Positions 5,415 to 5,618 of a stretch of 5,618 nucleotides of DNA are shown here, piece by piece; within the stretch, counting starts at the first letter, position 1, and each line of letters begins with the position of its first letter. Origin of the DNA: Porphyromonadaceae bacterium (GTDB lineage: Bacteria > Bacteroidota > Bacteroidia > Bacteroidales > Paludibacteraceae); the NCBI GenBank assembly GCA_905372605.1, contig CAJPPQ010000080.1:1-5618 (forward strand), read 5' to 3'. Position numbers and translations under genes: made by a program. The notes under the pieces are model-generated. The model had not been told where the DNA came from. It saw only the letters and a list, made by a program, of their open reading frames with translations, and made no database searches.

Positions 5415-5618
5415 ATGAAAAAGGCATCTGTATTATTGATAATCACAGGCGGCACCATCTCTATGGGACGTAAAGCAAACAACTCGCTTGCCCCTCTTAG
5501 TTGCAATCAGGTATTAGCCTCCATTCCCGAAATTCAGGATATGAACGTAAATATCTCGTCCGTAGCATTCTCGCCATTGATAGACTCGTCGGACATAAGT
5601 CTCGACAATTGGGTGTCT
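5415..5618 (+). CDS. ansA: type I L-asparaginase, N-terminal part (cut by window end)
   Basis: The enzyme hydrolyses L-asparagine to aspartate and ammonia. Only 68 codons are present and the frame stays open at the window edge; the full family length is roughly 340 residues. The start MKKASVLLIITGGTISM places the nucleophile threonine of the TGGTI motif at position 14, the same place as in E. coli AnsA. The second signature, PLIDSSDI (54-61), corresponds to the substrate-binding DSSD segment of the family. No signal peptide is seen, so it is probably the cytoplasmic type I enzyme rather than the periplasmic type II. The codons look ordinary for this genome (about 47% GC). It is transcribed away from the lipoprotein-protease operon. 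Confidence 0.92.
   Translation, partial: MKKASVLLIITGGTISMGRKANNSLAPLSCNQVLASIPEIQDMNVNISSVAFSPLIDSSDISLDNWVS

Noticed and set aside
5053..5506. Minus-strand frames of 88 codons (5053-5319) and 66 codons (5306-5506)
   Set aside because: The second is antisense to the asparaginase start. The first lies in very AT-rich DNA with no upstream signal and a composition expected from random AT-rich sequence.
1..5618. tRNA, rRNA, CRISPR arrays, insertion sequences and attachment sites
   Set aside because: None seen: no cloverleaf with a TTC loop, no evenly spaced direct repeats, no transposase or integrase frame, and no terminal repeats flanking the low-GC segment.

Overview
The window most likely comes from a member of the Bacteroidota, probably order Bacteroidales. 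Three things point there: promoters with the TAnnTTTG -7 element instead of TATAAT, AT-rich leaders usually lacking a Shine-Dalgarno sequence, and a secreted protease ending in a type IX secretion (T9SS) sorting domain. The species cannot be named from the sequence.

Layout, left to right. Positions 1-180 hold no gene. They contain a likely leftward promoter for a gene outside the window and a hairpin that probably ends prs. Positions 181-1122 (minus) are a complete prs, ribose-phosphate diphosphokinase. Positions 1123-1370 hold the prs promoter, several inverted repeats around and upstream of it, and a strong terminator for the gene to the right. Positions 1371-4292 (minus) encode a 973-residue secreted lysyl-endopeptidase-like serine protease with the full catalytic triad, a CARDB-like module, Ig-like modules and a T9SS C-terminal domain. 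Positions 4298-4747 (minus) encode a 149-residue META/HslJ-like lipoprotein. It lies 5 bases upstream of the protease, and its last codons form the protease's unusually strong Shine-Dalgarno sequence, so the two are almost certainly co-transcribed and translationally coupled. Positions 4748-5414 are a 667-base divergent intergenic region. It holds a GC-rich island that can form an H-type pseudoknot, a set of competing inverted repeats, and two -7 elements pointing right. Positions 5415-5618 (plus) are the first 68 codons of a type I L-asparaginase, cut by the window end.

prs and the asparaginase are housekeeping metabolism. The accessory part is the lipoprotein-protease pair. It is AT-rich (about 35% GC by hand count of sampled lines) except for the last third of the protease gene (about 48% GC). 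The change falls near 2280, at a protein domain border, which suggests a mosaic gene. The most interesting hypothesis is that the lipoprotein is a cell-envelope partner or inhibitor of the co-expressed protease. That is inference only.
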